In this document: positions 25,046 through 37,400 of the stretch, in pieces
How the letters are laid out: each line of letters starts with the position of its first letter
Numbering within the stretch: position 1 is the stretch's first letter
From: Oxytricha trifallax
Taxonomy: Eukaryota > Ciliophora > Spirotrichea > Sporadotrichida > Oxytrichidae
NCBI GenBank assembly: GCA_000711775.1
Contig: ARYC01017919.1
Coordinates: 41,074-105,073, forward strand
Direction of reading: 5' to 3'
DNA: 64,000 nucleotides
Notes under the pieces: generated by a model
What the model was told of the DNA's origin: nothing
Databases searched by the model: none
The model's input: the letters and a program-made list of their open reading frames with translations, nothing else
Made by a program: the position numbers and the translations under genes

Positions 25046-27055
25046 ATGAATTTTGTACATTAACTTACTTTGACCCTGAACCCCTGCGATTCTCAACTAA
25101 TTACTATATAATTTCCCCTCCCAACCCTAACTGATCTCAATGACTTTACTCAAAATGCCTAAGCACACTTAATTGACTTAAAAAATTTGAGAAAGCAATT
25201 GCACAAGAATATAACGAGTTAAAAGATAGAGCAATCGATGCAGGAATATAAATAAGAAAGATAAAAAGATCAACAAATTAATACTATGAATTCTCCAACT
25301 AAAAATGACTTAAATGTTTTATAAGAATTTGAAGTTAATGAGAGCAGCAAAACTGATTCCTCGAATTACGAAGAGGTATATGATAATCATTCAGCTAGAT
25401 TTAGTCCCGTAAATGATCAAGTTAGGGAATAAATTATTAAGTATAAAATATTAGTTAAGTAGTTAATTTATTTATAATAAGGTGAATTATGCTTTAAGTT
25501 TTTAGTCATGCAATTAAAAGTTAAGTTTTCATTTTTCAGGAATTATATTTTCAAATATTGCATCTTCAAATAATTGATAAATTTCTGATTATGGAAAATT
25601 CTCTTTATACCAGCTAATCTGATAATTAACAATTTGAATTTTTTCTTGAAATTTTTTTAAACTTTCAAATGCAGATCTTAATGATTTTTTACTACTTTCT
25701 TCCCCCATTTACTTGACTTTCTTTTCAAATGAATCAACATTATGTCTAAGAAAATTTAAACAATAGCCAACATCATATAATTGGTCTGTTTAATCAATAT
25801 CTTGAATGGCCAGTGTAGATTTTTCACTTAAGTCCTATGTAGATGGCATATTACAGATTAAATATTACATTTCCATGTGAAATTCATTATAACTATCTAA
25901 AGTGCCTGATTGATTTGCATGACATGATTTATATTGAGTTTGTAGTTCAGTCACTTGCTATAATAGATTTTAGAAATTTTACTTCTTTCTCATTTCTTAT
26001 TAAATAATTATAAATAATATTTGTTTGATTAATTTTATATACTAATCATCATAAATTGAATATTCATTTTTTAGTTGTATTTTTTATAACAATTAAGTTT
26101 AAACTTTCTGAATGAATTTTATATAAATATCATCTCTTATATAAGTTTAATTTTTTAATTTACTTAATTTTTTGTATAGATCTTTCCAATCACTCCATTA
26201 TTGCATCTTTATGATTAATTTACTTTTCACTTTTATAAAATTTCATAGAATCATTATTTTATATACCACAAATTATATATAATATTTAATCCCATAAATG
26301 ATCAAGTAATGGAATATTATGAAGATTAAAATGACAGTAGATCTCGCTCGCATTTAGTCTAAAATGATATGCAAACACTTGCAAGCGGTGATAACGAAAC
26401 AACCCAGCAATATTAATGCAACAATTTATACTCAGAGACTTTACAAAACATTGACATAGCCTAAGATTAACTCAATATAAATTCGAAAAGTGACATATGC
26501 TTGATAGAAGTTCAATAGTTCAATCAAACGACAACACTCTAAGAATAGGTTTAGCATTAAATATAAGCTCAAGTAATCTTGATTAACTTTGGACAAGTAA
26601 GAATTGTCATATATTTATTAACAAACCATTTTTTAGCTTACAAATGATAGTGTGCTAAAAATCTTCCAAAATGCTATTACAAAAGAGATTGAGCGATCAG
26701 TAGAAACTTCACAGTTATTCCAGATTAATACTTTAAGTGATGAAGAGAAGAATTAATTGAAGCAACAAATGTTTGAGTTTATTCTTGAGGGTACTTTGGT
26801 TTAGGTAAAAAAAAAAGTTCCAACCTTAATAATTAAATTTAGAATCATTCAATGGATGAAATTAAATCAATAGAGAGCAGCTTGAAAATTTAAGATGGTC
26901 TAGTCAATTAAATGTTAAAGAATCACCTCTACTAGAGTATCTCTTAATAAAAGTCTTGGGTATAATAAACTTACTAATCTTAAATTCTAATTTAGATTTC
27001 TTGTGAGAATGATGAATATTATGATTCTTAAAGATTTTTTTATAGGAGAGAGTGA
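25046..27055 (+). CDS. Unrecognised protein, two coding segments split by an 885-bp IES, three introns
   Basis: ATG 25046 (MNFVHQLTLTLNPCDSQL), preceded by an in-frame TGA, opens segment 1. It ends at the 13-bp pointer TAAATGATCAAGT (25410-25422), repeated at 26295-26307. Joining there gives FSPVNDQVMEYYEDQND. Three GT-AG introns (26597-26636, 26805-26842, 26960-26995; 40, 38 and 36 nt) keep the frame to TGA 27053-27055: 336 residues in total. The protein is hydrophilic, Gln/Asn/Ser-rich, with helical stretches and no recognised domain or membrane span. The next gene starts only 64 bp downstream on the same strand, so the two may share one somatic chromosome. Function unknown. Confidence 0.6.
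25423..26307. other. 885-bp IES that contains a whole family-1 gene
   Basis: Flanked by the 13-bp pointer TAAATGATCAAGT (25410-25422 and 26295-26307). Its removal is required for the plus-strand frame. It encloses the intact minus-strand gene at 25529-25993, so one gene's eliminated DNA is another gene. Confidence 0.7.
25529..25993 (-). CDS. Family-1 coiled-coil gene nested inside an IES, intact
   Basis: Continuous frame from ATG 25991-25993 (MRKKQNFQNLLQQVTELQTQ) to TGA 25529-25531, 154 residues. Body: SYNEFHMEMQYLICNMPSTQ, then a helical stretch SFEKKVKQMGEESSKKSLRS; end: EIYQLFEDAIFENIIPEK. No TGA, no IES. It lies wholly within the 25423-26307 IES of a plus-strand gene. Other members have their own IESs, so it is probably also somatic-destined and would have to be retained on another molecule; alternatively it is germline-limited. 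Function unknown. Confidence 0.62.
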
Positions 27056-27119
27056 TTATGCCGATTATATATAATGTGCAATATTTTAATAAATCAAGTT
27101 TTTTGTAAAATATATTTTA

Positions 27120-28661
27120 ATGGCATCCTTAAAGAACTAGAAAAGCTTAAAGAAGCTTGTCAATCTCTATGGAAGTAGGCAATATCCAGAAAACGATATC
27201 TTAAAATCAGAGATTTAAGAATAAATTCGTTAGCGTGAAATAATTAAGCGTTAGAAATTGAAAAGAAAGAAAGTTAAAGAGGAGTCTTATAAATAATCCC
27301 TGATTGAGTAATATAGATCATAAAATGTAACAATTGATCATAATGACAACTAATTTGACATTGATAATAATCATTACCATAACTAAACCACCATGTACAT
27401 TAAACCTTCAAGGACATCACTAGATGATAATTAATCAAATAATTAGTCTTAAATTACTCTCTTAGGAAATCTACGATCAACTAGTCAAATAAATTTCATG
27501 AGCGGGAATTATAGGAGTAGGCAGAGGCTTGTAGGTGGTGGAACAAGTAATCATGGCATATCAACTTCTATGGATTTGAGTAGGAGCAGCTTAGGGTTTA
27601 AGTCCGAATTTAAACCAAAGAGTTATCATAATGTCACAGGTCCAGGAGACTATGATATTCCAAGCTATACTGGATATTAATCTATAGTGGCAGGGAGAAG
27701 AAATGGACCTTAATTTACATTTGGGCATAGAGCAAAGAAAATTCAATATTTCTCCAAAGAATATTTGAGGGTATTTTACTTGCATTTTGATTTGATCTTT
27801 TAGAATTTTATGGGTAAAGAGAGTGAAGATGCAGGATTTAACATCATACATGCAGATATGATTAAACCCTCAGAACCTAAAGTATCTATACCTAGAGATC
27901 CTAGATTTAAGGAACCTTCAGTTGTTCGTTACAAGGGCCAATTGTAAGTTATTAATTTACAATTTTATGATTTCTGTAGACCAGTAGCTTACCAATCATT
28001 TACAATTGATGATAAACAATAGGAATAAATTCTGTAGCAATATAAATCAATAGGTATGGGCTATGGAAAGAGATCTGATTTTACGATTTAACCTCAGCTC
28101 ATAGAAAATCCTGGACCAGCGGATTACGACCAAACAAATAAGAATATATTTAAAAGGAACGACTCAGATCAAAGTCTAAACAAATCAAAAATGATAGGGG
28201 ATGGAAGCGTTTCAGTTTTATAATCAGTTCAATATCAAGGATCTGCTTCAAAATTACCTGGCATCACTATGAGTAAAGCCAAGAGAGATATTGATCACTA
28301 CAGCAAAAACATGTATACGAAGAATATGGACTATCGTCTAATGGGTCAAGATAGCCCTGGTCCTGCTGGCTATCACTCTGTCATTGATAATTCCTGGAGT
28401 TAATAAGACCAATAGAATAACTCAATCAGCCGCAATGTAAGCCACAAAAAATTTACAATCCCCAGATAAAAAAGACATCTGAGTGATGTCAAGGTAATTA
28501 CTAATGCGGGACCACAAACTTATGACACACTCTCAGTATTTAATAAAAGAAATACTGGCCCAGTTCATAGAGGAGTTAAAATTGGCAGTTAGACTCGTGA
28601 TTACGATCCTATGAAATACAGTCATAATAATAGAATATTAGTTGTAAAAGGTTTATATTGA
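27120..28661 (+). CDS. SHIPPO/ODF3-like axonemal protein (STPGR repeats)
   Basis: SHIPPO-repeat proteins are associated with cilia and flagella, inside or along microtubules. ATG 27120 (MASLKNQKSLKKLVNLYGSR) to TGA 28659-28661. A basic coiled N-terminus (QREIIKRQKLKRKKVKEES) precedes repeated Pro-Gly-Pro-x-x-Tyr units: VTGPGDYDIPSY, ENPGPADYD, DSPGPAGYH and NAGPQTYD. A clear GT-AG intron is at 27944-27979 (36 nt); a probable 33-nt intron at 27771-27803 does not change frame, so it could instead be coding. With both removed the product is 490 residues. No IES is needed. It follows the 25046-27055 gene by 64 bp, and its 3' end converges on the first family-2 gene 76 bp away. Confidence 0.75.
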
Positions 28662-28737
28662 ATTGTAGTTATAAAATAAAAGATTAAATGCTTTAATTAA
28701 GATAGTGATTTGAGAGTATTTTAATAATTTATCTTTT

Positions 28738-29466
28738 TCAATGAGATTACTCACATTCTACTTTGTAATAGAAGAATTCCAAAGAGTATGCTTATGCTAA
28801 TGTTTTATTCTTTTCTTCATAATTGATATTACTTAAGCATTTATCAATATAATTATTATACTCATCCACGTTAAGTATACTTTTCTCTATCAAACTTCTA
28901 TTATTTTAAATAAATTCGTTACGAGCTTGCTTTAATGATTGTGAGTCTAATTCTGCTTAAGATACTGGAGCCTTGATCTTATTAATAATAAACTGATTTA
29001 ATTGTACTATTTCTTTATTTAGATAATCATTACAATCATTTACAAAATCCTATTTCGCTATCTCTAAACTTGCTTCCATGTCTTTGAATGTCCTTTTAGT
29101 TTATTCAAAAGTCTCACTAAGTATTGCTAATTTTTCTTAAATACTTGATCTCTCCATTATTTCAGTATTTAAGCTAGATTTATGAAAAGCATCCTTCACT
29201 ATCTTTAATTCTACAATATCTTTTGTGTAGCATTAATTGCAAACTAAGTAGATTTTATCTCTTAAATTAATTCTGAAATAGTCCCAAATTTAAAAAATTT
29301 CTTTATAGAATCTAATACACGAGCTGTATCTTTAATCTATAAAGTGTTCCTCAGGTAAATTGTGCTTTTTAATATATGCTTTTGCATCGAATGTGTTGAA
29401 GTCATCATCTATTAAAAATTTCATTGCATCTCTTTTTTGATTGCAAATCTCACACTACATTGCCAT
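28738..29466 (-). CDS. Family-2 zinc-binding plus coiled-coil protein
   Basis: Uninterrupted 242-residue frame, ATG 29464-29466 to TGA 28738-28740. The N-terminus is MAMQCEICNQKRDAMKFLID; a second pair, LVCNQCYTKDIVELK, follows about 75 residues later, so CxxC...CxxC likely binds one zinc ion. The rest is helical (ERSSIQEKLAILSETFEQTK; LDSQSLKQARNEFIQNNRSL), ending YYKVECEQSH. No signal peptide or membrane span. First of three consecutive family-2 genes, about 250-400 bp apart, all on the same strand. The layout recalls a treble-clef/B-box-type finger plus coiled coil, but I recognise no named family. Confidence 0.65.
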
Positions 29467-29867
29467 TTTAATTTATATAATATAGCAATTCTAATATTTT
29501 TATATAGCTTATTTACATCAATAATTTAAATATTTGTTTACATTAAATAGTTTTTATTTAATTATAATTCTTTGTAAAGAGACATAATCTACTTTATTTG
29601 TAATTAAAATATACATTCAATATTTAATCAATACATTCAGAGTATATTAAACTTTAAATACAATTAAATTATTGAAATATAATAATTTAAATTTTTAATA
29701 ATATCAGGAACTATCTATTAATTTATTTAATGATTTTTAAAATATTAATCTAGGATTTAATAAGTTATATTACCTTATTCAAAACGATATATATTTTTAT
29801 CAAATGATATTTCTTTTATGAATTAGAATTGATTATATTGAAAATATTATTTTTAAATTATTATTAA

Positions 29868-30695
29868 TCATTAATTAGACATTTTCAATTATTCTTGAAT
29901 TTATAAAGCTTCTTGCATTAATTTACTCTTCTCTTCATAATTTATTTTATCAAGGCATTTCTAATTAAATTTCTGAAATTCTTCCACTATAATAATTCCC
30001 TAATCAATTAAATCTTAATTTTTCTCAATATATTCCTTTTCTTATTATTTGATCTTTTGACTCTTATTCTCAGCATCCTACACTAACCTCATTATTTCAC
30101 TGACTAAATTATCAAATAAATCTGTCATTAATGAACTCAATTAGGCTTTCCCAATCTATAGAATCGTAGCAGTGATGTTTTCTGATACTTATTTACTATT
30201 CTCGAATGTTATGTTTATTTTATCAGTAATTTCTTGAATTTTACTTAATTATTGCTCTATTTTGATATCTTCAAGTAATTTGAATTTAAGTTGAGAATTT
30301 AACTTTACTTCATAACTTGATTCTTTTTGTATTATATATCGGTGAATGTAAGGCATTTTCACTATGTTTTTATTATAACAACCTATACACATGAATTTTG
30401 TTGCACTATTAAGGTTTTGAAGGCAATTCAATGCTGGATAATAAGATGTGACTGTTCCTGGAATGGTTGGTGAACTATTTTAAGGTTATTGCTATTATTG
30501 AGATTACTGCATTTATTTCATTTAACTCTCGAATTAACTTTGATTGGGTACTCTGAAGTAATTTAAGTCATGGGGTATCATAAATCTGAATTCTTTTTAT
30601 CTCACATTGCAAACTGGGCAATCAATTGTTTCTTAGTATCTTCTGTTTTCTGGCTGCTCGTTCATTTGATTTCTATGGTGTCTATTGTTTCGCAT
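29868..30695 (-). CDS. Family-2 zinc-binding plus coiled-coil protein
   Basis: Uninterrupted 275-residue frame, ATG 30693-30695 to TGA 29868-29870. First Cys pair DCPVCNVRQKEFRFMIPHDL; a Gln-rich linker (KQMQQSQQQQQPQNSSP) encoded almost entirely by TAA/TAG/CAA; second pair MCIGCYNKNIVKMPYIHRY; then a long coiled coil (SKIQEITDKINITFENSKQ; EKEYIEKNQDLIDQGIIIVE) ending EALQIQEQLKMSNQ. Same order and strand as the neighbours at 28738 and 30947. Function unknown. Confidence 0.65.
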
Positions 30696-30946
30696 AAAAA
30701 TATTATAATAATAATTGGTTTATATTTAATTTATAAATAATTTATAAATGTTTATTTTTTCTGTTAATTTAAATATTCAAAAATATTAAATTTGATTTGG
30801 AATAAAGATTAATTTAATAAATATATGAATTAAAAAATCAATATAGTTAAAAAATATCAAATAATATACTTATTTTTAGTTTATAAGGTATTTAAGTAAT
30901 TAATAGCTCTAAAAATGTAAAATAATAACTTATGAATTCTCATTTA

Positions 30947-31717
30947 TCACAAAATATTGGGTTGTTTAAGCTGATTTTCTAATTTAATGCACTCATTTAG
31001 GAGTAATTTCTTTCCAGTATAATTAATTTTTGAAATGCAATCACTATGATACTTTTAGTTTATATTAACGTCTAGAGTGCCTCTCTCAAATAATTCTTTA
31101 TTTTTGTCTAAATATTCTTCATGAATTTTCTGAATCTCTTTAGTCTCTCCCTTTGCATAATCAACTTATTTTAATATCTCTTTAGTAAATTTAGCAAATT
31201 CCTCTTGCATAGTTCCATCGATCAATTTATAACTTTCCGTTATGAAATTACTAGTCACACTGTTTATTAATTACTGACTGTTCTAAAACGTCCTGGAAAT
31301 CTTTAAAGTTAAAGCTTGAATTTTATCAATATTTTAATCTAAATTTTACTCTGAAATGATTTAATACTTGAGTTGAGTTTTGATCCTTTACTCTTCCTTT
31401 TAAATTTCAGCTTTGACAAATGATAAACGCAATATTCTATTTTTATAGCAAGTATCACAAATAATCATGAATTTATTGATGAGGTGGTCTTTCAAGTGAT
31501 TCAAAGCAGGTTGATAGGAAATTGCTGAAGTTGGTGAGCTATAATTACTATGGTAATTCAAGCTTTAAATTTCTTATTCGTTGTAAATTTACTATTGAAA
31601 TGTAAATTGATTGAGGTCTTCAGGCAGGTAAAATCTAAAGGTTTAGTTTATCCTGGATGCGCACAGTTGGCATTAAATTTGTCTATGCTAATTGGAATTT
31701 TAAAATTGACCAAGCAT
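30947..31717 (-). CDS. Family-2 zinc-binding plus coiled-coil protein
   Basis: Uninterrupted 256-residue frame, ATG 31715-31717 to TGA 30947-30949. First Cys pair QCQLCASRINQTFRFYLPED; the linker contains NYSSPTSAISYQPALNHLKD, closely matching the neighbour's PTIPGTVTSYYPALNCLQ; second pair IICDTCYKNRILRLSFVKAE; then a coiled coil ending INYTGKKLLLNECIKLENQL. Clearly a tandem duplicate of the 29868 gene. Function unknown. Confidence 0.65.
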
Positions 31718-33079
31718 TCTAATTCACAAAATATAATTAAAATATTATTTAAAATAAGTATCTTACCTAAATATATCATTTCTACAATCTGCATACTCAA
31801 TATTCAATTCATTGTAATTAATTAAATTGCTCAGTAATATATTATGAAATAGTATTCGCTTTATAAAACTAATTTTAATTTATTTAAATCTATTTAAACT
31901 GTAAATTTAGATTTATATAAAATTTTATAAATAAAATAAGTTCCTTTTTTCACTTAATTTTTCAATCTAGATATTTTCTACTGAATTATCTTTTCTTAGA
32001 ATTAGTTTACTATTTATTGATCTAAATTATTGATAAATCAAATTATCAATCATTAATAGTAAAATGATGTTGTTCTATTAAACTATAATAACCTTAAATT
32101 TTTAGATAATTTAAATAAATTTGCAGAACTTAAATTATTATAAAATCATATTTTATACTTGAACTAACTTTGAATTATGATCATAGATGATCAAATAAAT
32201 TTTTCCTTGTTACTCTAAGACATTTCAGGATGTAGCTACACTCTTGTAATATTATATGTGAATAGAAAGTATGGATTGTTTAAATTGTTAAGCAACATTT
32301 CAGTAGATCTGTTTTATTTTTATAAAAATTAATCAAATATATTTTAAACCATAAAAAATCTTAATTATTAAAAGGAAACTATAGAGTTTGTTATAAAGAA
32401 TGAAACTTATATTTGCTTATATTATTGAAATAATATTAACCAATTGTATTAAGCCCTTATTAATATAAGATTATGCTTAATTATATTCCTGATATCTATA
32501 AACCAATATTAACTTTGAAAAATAATAATGGGTTTAAAGAGAAAATTTTTTTAAATAGACTCTTATGAACTGTTGTTATAAATAAGGAAGGCATCTCATA
32601 TCATACTAAATACATATCTGGGTAAGGTTAATTTTTTTTAAAAAAATAATAATTAATATTTTTTTAGGCTTTTATAGTAAATTTGGTAATGCGATTCTTG
32701 ACGTATTAAAGGAGAAATAAAAAATTTTATTATGTCAAGTAATTTTGCCCCTTTTATAAAACTAAGAATCAATTTGAATATTAAAATTACTGATAAATCA
32801 GATTGAAATAAATTATTGCTTTTTATACATTTTTTTGTTGTTTGATACTATATATATATTGGATAATGAACATTCATATAGCTGTTATTTATTTATATAA
32901 CCATATATTTTGATTCATCAATCTTACAAAAATATATTTTTCATTTTGTTAAAACAATTTAACAATAGTAATATTTTCTTGCAAGGAAAATATTAATTTA
33001 TTTTAAATTACAAGCTATATCTTTATATATAAACACAGAACAAATATAAAAATATCTTAACATAATTAAATAAATGAGT
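31718..33079. other. AT-rich spacer, no gene seen
   Basis: No coherent frame in the ciliate code on either strand. Very AT-rich with poly-T and TA runs. Confidence 0.45.
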
Positions 33080-34210
33080 TCAAAATTTACTTAGATTCTT
33101 TACAAACGAAGTATGAAATTAGCAGAATTTCCCATATTATAATCTCTGAATTTCCGATTCAAAACCCTTGATAAAGTAATCTTCAAACATAAGCAATTAA
33201 GGTTTCTTTGTTTTCCCATTTTCCTCTTCAGTATAAGTTGGCTTCTGCTCTGATAGCTGAGTCTCTAGATTTTACTCTTAAGGGGTCTCATTTACTGTCT
33301 CAACTTTTTCATCGACTATCTTAAGGTGATTTAACTCCATAAAAGTCTTCTTTAATTCTTGGATTTGTAAAATCTTGTCAATGTATTGTTTGTTAATGAA
33401 GTCTAGAGTATCTGTAAGAATCAAAGATTGCTCTTGTAAAGTTGAAGAAATGACTTAGTTTACTCTGAGATTTATTAGGTCTTTCAAGTCTATGCTATTA
33501 AGGAAACTATAAACTTCATCTAACTAGGATTCATTTTGATTCAAAAGTTGGATGTAACTTTGGGCTTTACTCAATGCCTTGATGTGAGTGTTGTAGTAAT
33601 CCTGTAGTTTATTTTCAATATTTACGTCTATAGCAAGGGAATGATCAGGGTGCTGCAAATTCTACAGGATTTACATCTAAATTGGATTCTCAAAAATAAA
33701 GGTCTTATTAGAATTTGATTCAACTGGAGGGTGGGATAGAACAAATTCAAGCCTTGAATGGAATCTATCAATAACTTGCAATAATTTATCAACTTTCTCT
33801 TTTACAAAGTCAAGATCATAGATCGTTTTTCTAAAGCACTTTTAGCAGTAATTAAGCACTGTAGAGGGGTTTAAGGTGGAACTCAACTAGTAGCACATAT
33901 ATGTCTGCATGTAAATAGTTTTTTGTTCCTTGTTCATTAGGAAAGTGTCGCCTGTGTAGCTACTAGGATTTCTTAATTAGACTACGCATGAGGAGCACAA
34001 TATTTGTGGATATTCCTTTGATTTAATTTGTTCACATTAATTGGAATCTTTAGTTTGTTCTTTTCTTTACTTTTCTTATAGCTCATTAACCAAGGATTTT
34101 TTGAAGTCAAGAGATACTCTTTGCTTTTTTGAAGGTGGCCTGTTGAAAGATTTAGTGTCACTTTTATTAACTTTTGAGTTATTTTCTAACAAATTTTTAT
34201 TCTTTGTCAT
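33080..34210 (-). CDS. Family-3 zinc-binding plus coiled-coil protein, IES-free
   Basis: Uninterrupted 376-residue frame, ATG 34208-34210 (MTKNKNLLENNSKVNKSDTK) to TGA 33080-33082. A basic N-terminus is followed by a first Cys pair LCSSCVVQLRNPS, a second NYCQKCFRKTIYDLDFVKEK about 60 residues on, a long coiled coil, and a C-terminal block FEDYFIKGFESEIQRLQYGK then FCQFH, which defines family 3. Unlike its three paralogs it needs no IES: the DKILQIQELKKTF region that is split in the others is continuous here. It may be the product of IES loss, or the ancestral state. Function unknown. Confidence 0.65.
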
Positions 34211-34431
34211 TGAAACAAGAAAGTAGGATCCTAAAGAAGCTTAAATAATAAGATATAATCTTGCAGATATTTTAATATTTAAAATTCTTACTTACTTAAT
34301 TTCCGAATCTCTTTTTCAAATATGTTGAAGAGTTAAGGTTAATTCAATTCTCAAATTTAAATTAAAATAGGCTGCACAATATAATCCAATCAAAATGCTA
34401 ATATTTAATTCATTGTAATCTCACAAATACT

Positions 34432-37400
34432 TCATTCTTGCTTGTCAATTACTTGATTATTAATATCTTTAGCATACTACTTATGAAACTCACAAAATTT
34501 GTCATAATTTAATCTCATGATCTCAATATCAAATCCCCTAGTGAAATACTCTTCAAATGCTAACAAAGGTGCTTGGTTCATTTTTTAAAGTTAAACGAAT
34601 TCATTAGACTCATAAGCATCTCTTTCTTCATCAGGATTTGAAAGGTGGCTGGGTGAGTTCTCAAGATAATGTGCTGCATCATTCAGGATATTCTTGGAGT
34701 TAATTGTCTGAGATTTACAGATGTGAGGTTAAACCAGTGAGGTATCGCTTTAGTGATTCAATTGAACAAATTTCTCCTTGAACAGCTAAATCTAACAATT
34801 TTAATATTAATATGATAAAAGTCAATAAAATGCTTTTATCCTCAATTTACGCCTTATTTAATTATTTTATGCATATTTTGCAATTATTAATTAGTAAATC
34901 TGTTGAATTCTATTCTTGAACTTTAGATCCAATTCTTCAAGAGTGTCAAGAACGAGCATTTTTTGTTCTATCAAAGTCATTTCAATAATTGAGTTGGTCT
35001 TCAAATTAATTTGCTCTCTCAACTAATCACAATCAAAACCCCAAAACCCCTTAGTGAGGTTTATAAGTGCTTTGATTTGTAGGGTATAGTTGGGGTCTTA
35101 TTGGGGTTAGTAGAGAAATTAGGCCAATTTGCAAAATGAGAAATAGAAATTAGCGAAATCTAGGGTCTATTTATGATGAGTAATATTTAGATTTACTGCT
35201 TAAGCTTAGGTATGGTACAAGTATTAATATAGACTAAGTCAAACCAGTGTAGAATTATACAGCCATAGCAAGACTCCTACACAAGAGTGCCCCAACTGTC
35301 AGGTATCATTGCTTGTTAGCTGTTTAACATTATAACTCAGGCTCTTGAAAACATCCTGCAAGAAAATAAAAGTTCTCACAGGTCCATATTGACTATCTCT
35401 GTGACTCTAAGACATTAAAGTATTGGGCTCACTTTCCTCTTGACTAACGAGCTGTCATGTTTCATCGCAAGTTTCCAGACATGCGTATCTCTCCTTAGAC
35501 TATAGCCAATATTTATAGACGAAATGGTATTACTTTCAAGACTGTCAACAGAGTTAAGAAAGTGATTGATTTTACAGTGCCATTTTATAGCAATAATTTA
35601 AACTATATATATGATTAAATGCAGAGAGCTATTGATAATAACATCAAGTTCATACATGCAGATGAAGCTGTGTTTACGTTCAACACTTTATTAATAAGTC
35701 AAGGTACAAGAAGTATGATAACATAGAAGTTTATGACTAAAAAGTAAAGGTAGTCACTCATGCAATTTTAGCTGGTATAAGTGAAGATTCAGGCTAAGAA
35801 AGTTATGTGATTCACCCTCGCTCTATTAAGCGAGAGTACTATATAGAGTTCCTACATAAGCTCAGAGAAAAGTATAGCAACCAAGAGATCATCCTGTTTG
35901 TTGACAACCTATCAGTTAATAAGACTAAGGAGTATAAGAAAGCTTATGAAGAGTTAAACATAACTCCTGTATACAACGTTCCTTACAGCCCTTAATTTAA
36001 TGGAATAGAATTCTACTGGAGTTAAATAAAGACTCACTACAAGAAGCTTCTGCTGTATCATCTTATGCATGACTTGCCCATCGATACAGTAGACTTGATT
36101 CAAAGCAGCTTTAAGAGAGTGTGCGTAGATATGACAACAATTTGTGCGAGAAAGGGAAGAATGAATGTTTATAAATAAGTTTTAGATTTAAACGAATGAA
36201 TATATTCACATATTAAACTGGCCATAAATGGGTTTGGCTCCTCTTTCTTCTCCTCTTCTTATGGCTTGCTTGGGCCCATATTTCTTCTTTTTGTGCCAGC
36301 TCCTGCATCTATGTTCATTTCATCTGGCTTTTAAACATCTTTATAAAGTCTCTTGCTCACTTCATGAATTTTTTGTGACTTTCTCTCTCTATGAACCTTA
36401 GCATGCTCTTTCATAAGATATATACCAGTGCCTGATTTTCCTACAAAGTTATATGTCAAAGCTTACTTGAAAGATAAGGATGCTTCTTAAGTTCCTCTAG
36501 CCAAGCTGAGCTTATTAGAATGCCTTGCTTCTTCTAGTCTTCAGGAGAAATAGAATATCGTTTCTTATGTGCTTTTTCAATAATTTCTCTGAGATAATCC
36601 TCTTTTATTGTACCAAGAACACCAAAGAAGTAGTTCCTCTCTGGGAGTTTATTAGAGAGTTGTTTCTTGGTAGGAAGATAAACTACCACTTCCTCATCTT
36701 ACATGGCATCCTCATAAAGATTAGTGACGAAATCTCTGGGTAGTTCGGAATTTCGATTAGTTTAATCTCTTTATTTTTAAAAGCTTTCTTCTCCTCACAA
36801 AGTATTGCTTTCAAGAATGAAATTTTGGTACCTTCCATCGTAGGAAGGATTAAACCAACTGTATAATATGTTAATAATCATCAAGTTATCTTACCATGTA
36901 AAGTTTGGTATCGATAGAGATCTTCCTTACTTCTGAATCTTGATATCATTTCTTGAGCCTCGACTCTTTTCATTGATCATTGAGAGATTCCATCTTTGTT
37001 CCTCTTCCTATTAATGAATTTCAAATTATAACTTATAGACTTCTGGATCCTATTGTATAAAATCTTACTATTAAATATCGGCATCTTATAGGAGGTCAAC
37101 CCTGCAAAGATACGTGGAGAAAGTTTACAGAAGCTGTAACAAACTGCAGTGATGGAGCTCCATTTTAATCAATTTAGTTCCATTAAATTAGTACTAAATT
37201 TGTTTAAATTTAATTAGTCCGGTACTAAATTCGTTTAAATTTAATTGGTACCAATTTAATAGTACCAAAACTTAATTAGTACCTAGTTTTAAACTAATAG
37301 GTTTTAATGGAAAAGTTCCAAAATGGTTCAAAACCTAATTGGTACCAGTACCAACCTCAATTTTTTCTAAGTTGGTACCAAAATTAAAAATACTAAGCAT

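Noticed and set aside
31550..31825. Plus-strand 91-codon frame
   Set aside because: It is the antisense of the intact family-2 gene at 30947-31717, which has zinc-ligand Cys pairs and paralogs.
34041..34226. Plus-strand 61-codon frame
   Set aside because: Antisense shadow of the 376-residue family-3 gene at 33080-34210.
34794..34901. Treating this gap as a GT-AG intron
   Set aside because: There is an acceptor-like AG but no GT donor that keeps frame; the 7-bp direct repeat joins the frame exactly.
35034..35050. CCCCAAAACCCC as a true telomere or chromosome end
   Set aside because: It is followed by a TBE inverted repeat and flanked by a target duplication, and the host gene continues on both sides, so it is a transposon end.
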